DNA of 64,000 nt from Thuidium tamariscinum (lineage: Eukaryota; Streptophyta; Bryopsida; Hypnales; Thuidiaceae): assembly GCA_947034885.2 (NCBI GenBank), contig OX344754.2, positions 1,178,001-1,242,000 on the forward strand, given 5' to 3'. The translations under genes and the position numbers were made by a program. This document shows positions 57,062 through 64,000 of this stretch, piece after piece (the stretch's first letter is position 1; each line of letters starts with the position of its first letter). A model generated the notes under the pieces. That model was not told the origin of the DNA, did no database searches, and saw only the letters and a program-made list of their open reading frames with translations.

Positions 57062-60000
57062 TGTGAAGATGACATAAATGTTCTTTAAGAAGTTTAAAAT
57101 ATCTAAATCAGAAATATAAATGTTACCACATAAAACAACCAACTCTTATAATGCACATTATTTGTAAATATGAAAGAATTAAAAATATACCTTTATGTTA
57201 TGTACCATGGTTGCTTGTAGAGTTTTTTATAAAGTAAAGTAGAAGACCATTATATAGAACCTACTTCCAAGGCCTACTTAAGAAAAGATATTTGAAAAAG
57301 CCTAATAAAATCAATTATAATTACTTTATTAGAATTTGGATTAATAATAATTTCTAGTTCAACCTCTTCAGCTTAGACATTGAATTGTTTTTATAATTTG
57401 AGTATTTGTCTGCTAATCTTCTTAACCCTAAGAGGTTAATGACTCAAAAAATGGATTTGTCTAGATAAGCCTATATTATAATTGTTAATATAACCATTTT
57501 TGGGATTTAATTCAAATTATGGAAATAGAAGATTAGAAATATATCTTTGTCTATTATTTTTAGTTTTGGAAAAATTAAGAAATTAAGAAATTTATTGAAA
57601 TTTCAAGATTGTTACAATAGAACCTAAATAATAGAAAAAAAATGGGACATTTTTTTAATTTAATATAAAGATTAATTACAAATTTTGAAAAAATTTAATT
57701 ATTCATTCAAATTGCAATATAGCACGAAAATTACTTATTTTTTCAAAGCAAACTATAATTATGTAAATCTATTCAATCCTATTATTTTTTAAAATTACAA
57801 TAATTTGAAGGCTTTATTAAGTTTCAAGGAAAAAAATAATGAAAATAGGAAATAGACTTTGCCGTTATCATTTGGAATAAGAAATGTTTTACACTAGAGG
57901 ATGAATTTGTTGTAGTAGCCTAACTTCATTGTTATTGTAAGCCATTGAAAAAAGAAAATGGCATAATTTACCTTTTCTAAATTTTCAATGGAAAATTCTT
58001 AGTAGGTTAAAATAAATCTTAGTATTTTATGAATTAGGATCTAGTAGAGTAAGAAATTAACATACTTGTTTTATTTACCAATTTTCTCTATTTTGGTGCA
58101 AGAAAAATTCAAAGCTTCTTTAAGGAATGTAGTATAGTAGAAAAAGAAAGAAAACATAATCTTTTTCTAATGAAGAAATTAGTAGAGATTCATAAAAAAT
58201 ATGTTTTTTGGCATTTATAGTCTGCATTGGTTGTTATAATAATCTCATTATTAGAATTAAAGCATTGAAATTCCATCTTTAGATACACATAGTAGTAATG
58301 AATTGTTTTCCTTGTATTTTAAATCTACATTTATAATTTTTATATTTAATTTTTAATTTTTTAAATATATTTTCTAAAAGAATTTTTATGCAGATCTCAA
58401 CTTAATCCTTCAACATTAAAACTTTTGAATCATAGTATAAAATTTAAAGCTAATAATATTGAAAACTTTATAATGAAGTTAGGCAAGGTGCTAAGAAAAA
58501 AATTTCATTTACTTTGAATGCTTATTATCTATATATTTATTTTACAAAAATTTCTAAAATTTGTTTTACATATTTTCATTTTTCTTTTATGTAAGATTCT
58601 ATATTTCTTTGTACAAAATAAACAAATGTTTGTTTGTTTTTAATTCTTTGCATTGGAAGTGGCAAACTTTAGTGATTTTTGACAAAAAATCTATTGGGAT
58701 ATTTAGATATCAAAGTAAAACCAATATAAAATCTATAATCCAATCTTCTTATCTATGGAACCACCTTAATTCAAATCCAATACCAAGGTCATTTGGTCAT
58801 TAAATGACTAATTGTAATTTAAATACGTTGCACTAAGTCATTTTTGAATAGATCCTTTCAAAATTTTGAAAAAAGGTATAAACACATAGCTAAAATGTAG
58901 GAACATAATTGTTTTATAATTGAATTCCAATTCAACTATTTTAATTTTGGTAGTTTTTTAGGCAAGTCAAGAAACTCTAGTTAGTACTAATTTGTAGAAC
59001 TTACCATTCTTCTACCTCTTAAATTTGGTAAGCATATAACTTATATGAAATTGAATGGAAGAAGTCCAAAATAACTCTACATAGTACAAAATGCCATTGA
59101 AGGAAAGGATGGAATTTGATGTTCTAATAGGATACGTATGGACCAAAAATATATAATTTTTCAAATCTTAAATAATCTAATCTTTTAATGTGCTTACTCA
59201 AAATCTCTAAAAATAACTCTTTGCATTTTCATGGTAATATACTATAACTTTGTAAACTTAAATTTGAATAAATATATAATGTCTTCTCCTAAAAATTAAT
59301 ATCTTTTACTACTTATGCTAAAATTATGCACGCACCTTTGGTTCTTTTAGTAAATGGTTATAGGGTTAGCCAATGTTCCTTATTAAATTTCAAAACTTAA
59401 AAATGAGATCAATACATTAGATTGAAATTGTCATTTGAATTCATTAGAGAAGACCTTTCGGGAACTTGGACTTCTATCTAGGTAGAAGTAGGATATTAAA
59501 AAATTAGCCAACACGTTATTCAAAGATATTTTAATTTAGATTCATATATTTATGGTCTAGTAAATGAGTGGTTTGCCTTTCTAAGTTGGAAACTTTGAAT
59601 ATTTATAGAAGTTTCCACTTTTACTAGTAAAGTAAGATTATTCTCAACTTTTTTATTGATAAAAGTACATGTATATAAGAAACAAATACAATTCAAAAAT
59701 TAGTCTCTAAGCTAGTCCACCTTTTGATGAAATATTAAGGTGGCTCTAGATTAATTTATCATAGTAAAGACTACAATATCAATGGATTCTTTCATTCCAC
59801 TTGGCCTTTTACCACAAGAGAAGAACCCTTAACAAATATGTATTGTAGTATGGAAAACAAATTATTTCATACGTTTTGAATCAGATTCTTCATAGAATTA
59901 GCCCCAGTACACAACTCCTATATTATATGGCCATGATTGTAATTACTTTTAATTCATTTTAATCTATCCTCAAAGTATATAATTTGGTTTCATGTAGGAA

Positions 60001-60221
60001 ATTCTTGTATCTCTTTTAACAAGGAATCCAAAAATGTAATTATATATATGAAGTGAATATTTCTGAGGACAATAATAGCAATGAAAATCTAATTATATGA
60101 TTTTCTTAAGTCATATATCATAGAGCGACCTACTTGACTTTAGAGGGTTTTTAATAAAAAATTAATTTTAATTAGAGAAAACTTTTTGTTTGGATTTTAA
60201 AAAACTATGTATAGGTGTTTC

Positions 60222-60263
<42 letters not shown>

Positions 60264-60824
60264 ATTTCTAAAATGTATGTAATGTATTATTTTTTATATA
60301 TAACTTTCTTTTAATTTGGCCTTCATCCAACATTTTAGTCTTTAAAATTTGATATAATTTTTAAAAAAGCCATCTTTTAAGCTGTTTGAATACCAATGAT
60401 CTTTGCATATAATAGAAGAGTTGTGTATCCAAGAGAATTAGTTTTAAATTTTGGTAGTTGAAAGGCAATGTTTACTAAAACCAATGATTTGTGCTTTTTT
60501 TTTCATTATTAGTGCATTGAAGAAAATAAAATGTGCCTTTGCTTATAATTTCCTTAAAACTATAGTTACTTGTAGAACATAGAACCTTAATTCTTGACAA
60601 ACATTTGAAGCTATATATAAATTTTTCAAATTCCTACTCATTAATGTTTGTATAGTTTTATATTTTATAAAAGGTTTGTAAATTTGGTCAAAATAGGTAG
60701 GCTTCTAAAATGTAATTCCTAAAATATTATCCTAATAAGACAAATAGAGCAAAAGAAAAAGTAAGTAGTAATAAATAAAGGCATACAAATTGCATAGAAT
60801 CGATATAGAAAACATCTAATAAGA
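57062..60824. other. AT-rich intergenic DNA
   Basis: No gene or bounded element is supported apart from the TA microsatellite at 60225-60257. Confidence 0.5.
60225..60257. repeat. (TA)n microsatellite
   Basis: Sixteen uninterrupted TA units plus one base. Confidence 0.97.
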
Positions 60825-61048
60825 AGGTAGCTATTATATGAGCCTAAGAATATAAGACCATGTGCCAAGAAGACATGACACCTAAAATATAGGTGCCTAT
60901 ATTATAGGAACTTTTATAATTATAATAAAAAATAATATGTTATATGTTGTTCTTTTATAAGCGCCTTCAATGTTTGAATTATGTCTACTTATATACATGC
61001 TTGAGGCTCACATGCTTGTATTTTCATTCTTACATACTAGCATTGTTG
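60825..61048 (+). mobile_element. Small TIR element related to the foldback at 24.2 kb
   Basis: Starts AGGTAGCTATTATATGAGCC and ends CTTACATACTAGCATTGTTG. The ends are partly inverse (GCTATTATATGAG versus GCTAGTATGTAAG). The interior matches one half of 24201-24750 (CCTAAGAATATAAG, GGTGCCTATATTATAG, GAGGCTCACATGCTTG). It is a noncoding MITE-like unit. Confidence 0.6.
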
Positions 61049-61463
61049 CATCTAGGAATAAGTTTGCCCAAATTGAGAAGGAAAACACTTTGTAATTATA
61101 GGTGAATATTCTAGTCAAGGAAGAGGTAGTTATATAATAGGTTCTAACTTTATAGTGTATGGTGTACAAATAGATGAGACATTGATCATTTTGATAGATA
61201 TTAAATTACATCTTGTAGAGTACATGGTGATGGAGACAAAGGACCTACATGATGAATGTTTGGAAAATGATTTGAAATGTATTAGACAGGTAGATTATGT
61301 TTAGTTGTTTACTTTTGACCATTTAGTGGTAGGCATTTAGATATACTTGCATGTAAAGCACTAAAGAACATACCTTCTAATAAGTGTGGAGTAAAAAATG
61401 CATAAGGTTTTTATGAAGTAATAAAAAAGTTTGGAGTAGTTTGATGAATGCATATAGGGGTTG

Positions 61464-62178
61464 TTGCAAGAAACACTTACTGGTTTTGTCTCAAAATGGC
61501 TCAAAATCAGTGAGTTTTGTAAGTCCTATGACCCTTTGAAATAATTTTTTTTTAAATTGAAAAAAATATGGATAATTTGAAGAGCAATGAGAATATCATG
61601 TCTCTTGAAATTCAGACCAGAGAATTTTTTTCTCTAAACATTATAGACAATGAAAAATACAATGAAAATAGCTCTTTTTTCACTAATTTGGTAAAAATAA
61701 TTCAAAAATTCAGAAAATGAAAATGAGAAATACGTTTTTCTTCCAAGTAAATGTCTTTCTTTTCCAACAAATTTCATCTTTGGAAAAAATAAATTCTATT
61801 CTCTACACTTATGCAAAGTTAGCCACTTTGAGGACATGCGGAGGTTGAACAATATAGTATTTTCAAAAAATCTCTTCGTGGTCTTGTGTAACTTTAGGTG
61901 AGGTCCTTGCATGCCAATTTTCACCTCAAAATTTTCATTTTTGGGTCAAAAATAGGACTAAAATCCCCCAAAATGGCCAAAGTAGACACCCAATCGGGGG
62001 CAGTTTAAAAATAGTAAAATAATTTTGAAAAAATTGAAAAAATTATAGAAAATGTAAATCTTTTGTAGGCACCTTCATTTCAAGTTTTAAGTCAAATGAA
62101 CAAAAGATGCAAAAGTTATGAGCAAAAAACTACCTCCTTAAGGTTAAGGGGACAAAAAGAAGGACAAGTGTTTCTTAA
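61464..62178. mobile_element. Non-autonomous TIR element, copy B (inverted to copy A)
   Basis: Left end TTGCAAGAAACACTTACTGG and right end GGACAAGTGTTTCTTAA, inverse over about 11 bases. The 715-base body is collinear, in inverse orientation, with 408-1131. Shared blocks include the GGACAAGTGTTTCTT, GATGCAAAAGTTATGAGC and AAATGGCCAAAGTAGACA regions. No ORF and no clear target duplication. Confidence 0.6.
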
Positions 62179-62246
62179 AATCACCCATAGAAGTATTTCT
62201 CCTAGTCTACAAAGGATGAATGATGTTTTGAAAAATCTACTTCCGT

Positions 62247-62276
62247 CCCCCTCCTCCCCTCCTCCCCTCCTCCCCT
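62247..62276 (-). repeat. Putative G-quadruplex tract
   Basis: On the minus strand the tract reads GGGG-AGGA-GGGG-AGGA-GGGG-AGGA-GGGGG: four runs of at least four G with 4-base loops. This fits a stable intramolecular G-quadruplex. It lies about 35 bases before a CACTA-like end. Confidence 0.7.
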
Positions 62277-62309
62277 CTAATATTTTATATTTTATATTTT
62301 AGATGGCAT

Positions 62310-62460
62310 CACTACAAGGGAAACTGTGTCCTATTTGACAAAAAATTTGACAAAATTCTGTCAATTTTGCTGTAGATTAGGAGACCCTGATTCGGACACT
62401 TAATTGACAGAATTCTGTCAATTTGGCTGTCAATTCGGACAAAGATACACATCGGCAAAT
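62310..62460 (+). mobile_element. CACTA-like end with subterminal repeats
   Basis: CACTACAAGGGAAACTGTG is followed by several TTGACA/TGTCAA motifs and two AATTCTGTCAATTT(T/G)GCTGT blocks, one within the palindrome TTGACAGAATTCTGTCAA. Dense subterminal motifs next to a CACTA terminus are typical of CACTA elements. The opposite end was not found before the window edge, so this is a partial or broken element. Confidence 0.45.
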
Positions 62461-63210
62461 CTTCCTCTCATTCCTTTGCCACCATGGATTTTTTTATTTC
62501 CATATCATTTAATCCAAAAAAATATTTTATAAGGATTTAATAAAAAAGATGAAATTTTATCAAATGAATGATAAATTTTTAGATGATTTAAATTTAAAAA
62601 TGCTTTAATTAACTTTCTAAAATGTTGACCAAAACAAATCATGAACATGGAGTTAATTTATTTACTAAATTGTTTTCCTTCATGAATCATTTGTATTTTG
62701 TGAAGTGAATGGAAAAAATAAGCTCTTTATATACACATATGGAGGTAGGAGGTCGACCAACCCATATGGGATATGTGATTTTTTGAAGTTGTAAACTCAT
62801 AGTCAAGTTAAGAATCCGTAATTTTGTAATAAAACTAATATTTTAAACCTCATTTGAGCATAGTAGAATGTCTTTTTTCAAAAAACTTTGAACTTAGATT
62901 AGTTAGAATATGAATTGGAGTTTCAATTTCAAAAATAATTTTGACATTTCAAGTTTTCAATCAAAAGTTATTGGCAGATTTCAAAGAGGAAGTTTCAAAA
63001 AATATACTAAGAACAATTTCAAACACCTCTTTGAAATTTCGTAACTTTTGATTGGAAACTTGAAATGTCAAAAGAATTTTTGGATACAAAACTTGAGTTT
63101 ATTTTCTAACTAAAGTTAGTTCAATTTCTTTTTCAAAAGCACATTCTGCTATGCCTAAATGAGGTCTGAAGTCCTACTTTCAACACAATTCCTATTTCTA
63201 ACTTAACACA

Positions 63211-63865
63211 TTAACCCCTAACTGCCCAAGGCACCAGAATCAGGTGTTTGCAAAATTTTGAAGTTAAATAAAACCTAATCAATTTGCTATTTTTAGTAGT
63301 TTGTATTTTTGGAAAGTTCTTCTAGAAGTCTAGTTTTAGTGTCAAAAATCCGATCTAGAAAATGAATGATAGTGGGTTTTCTATACAAGATTTTGTACAA
63401 AGGTACCCCTTGCAATCTTGACTTTGTGTAGTGTTGAGAGCTCTTGAAAATGAGCCTCAAATACACTAGATCTTGAAGAAAAAATCACATTCAAAATTCA
63501 TTTAAAAAAATTGTAGAATAGATTTTGGGGAGCCATAAATTGATAGGAGTTGTGCATGTTAGGCCCTTTCCCCTCATATTTTTTTGGTCACCAACTTTTT
63601 AGATTTAACTTGCAAAAAGAGGATAAAAACACTTTACATCACTTTTGCAGTTTTAACACCCTCATGGTCAAACATTATAATCTTTCACTCCACAAGTGCT
63701 ATTATTGTGTTTTCTTTTCCTATGTAATCTCTAACATGTCTAGTTTGAATTTGTACGGTTACAATTCAAAAAAGATTGATACAACTTATCAATATGTTGG
63801 CATTTTGTTCAACTTAGAGCAAATTCTAAAAAGCTAGAAACAAGCCTTGGGCAGTTAGGGGTTAA
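63211..63865. mobile_element. TTAA-ended piggyBac-like MITE
   Basis: A perfect 22-base inverted repeat bounds the element: 63211-63232 (starting TTAACCCCTAACTGCCCAAG) and its exact inverse at 63844-63865. The outer TTAA is palindromic and fits a piggyBac-type TTAA target duplication, with inner termini starting CCCC. The 655-base interior has no transposase. Its right half matches 54965-55110 in inverse, and its left half resembles 56001 onward, which links it to the composite region there. Confidence 0.8.
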
Positions 63866-64000
63866 GTTAGATTATATATTTCTCTAGTCGGTATTAGGTA
63901 ATTTTGAGCTCCTTGTTCTTGAATCTTGATCAAATTGCAAGATCATAGAATTTCATGGAAATGTTCAAACCAACCCCATAATTTTCTTTAGTTCCTTAGA

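Noticed and set aside
1-64000. LTR retrotransposons, CRISPR arrays, rRNA and tRNA genes
   Set aside because: No reverse transcriptase, integrase or gag-like frame, no clear primer-binding site, no regular spacer array and no recognisable rRNA or complete tRNA sequence was seen on either strand.

Overview
The window looks like nuclear DNA from a land plant or close streptophyte relative. Its genes match plant-type families: a FabG-like SDR pair, an NHP2 with a telobox, an Hsp70-14/15-type Hsp110 and KIN17. Introns have GT/AG borders. GC-rich coding islands sit in very AT-rich, gene-poor DNA. The species cannot be fixed from the sequence. An intronless Hsp110 and many decayed DNA transposons hint at a non-flowering plant, but this is only inference.

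Layout. At 3.3-4.7 kb (+) and 9.8-11.1 kb (-) lie two paralogous three-exon short-chain dehydrogenase genes, tail to tail, about 5 kb apart and separated by AT-rich DNA with a decayed 52-bp tandem repeat. At 13.65-14.79 kb (-) is a four-exon NHP2 gene (H/ACA snoRNP). An inverted, intron-bearing NHP2 fragment lies at 16.4-16.8 kb. At 18.1-20.6 kb (-) is a single-exon Hsp110 gene. At 26.4-28.3 kb (+) is a three-exon KIN17 gene. From 28.4 to 38.2 kb there is AT-rich DNA with only repeats. At 38.2-41.2 kb is a mosaic of gene pieces: an unrecognised coiled-coil ORF broken by an amber codon, a partial KIN17 duplicate with its introns, a KIN17 5' leader piece, and BEACH-protein-like exons. A 132-bp tandem array follows at 41.6-42.1 kb. 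At 43.3-44.2 kb (-) are a partial cupin exon and a Myb/SANT-like fragment of the telomere-repeat-binding (TRB) type. The rest of the window is repeat-derived.

Transposon content. No intact transposase or reverse transcriptase was found. Several terminal-inverted-repeat families can be seen directly: a hAT-like MITE pair with 8-bp flanking duplications, a perfect CACTA-type foldback with a 3-bp duplication, a foldback family near 24 and 61 kb, a TIR element pair near the two window edges, and a family ending in TTAA-CCCCTAA that looks piggyBac-like. A 210-residue ORF inside one TTAA-ended region (54.97-57.06 kb) has an HxD...GGEF...H...R pattern suggesting an Fe(II)/2-oxoglutarate dioxygenase, possibly of the TET/JBP type. 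This is the most interesting candidate in the window.

The intact genes are unrelated housekeeping genes (snoRNP/ribosome biogenesis, chaperone, DNA/RNA-binding repair factor, oxidoreductases). Nothing suggests an operon or a shared pathway. Local, DNA-level duplication of genes and gene pieces is the recurring theme.
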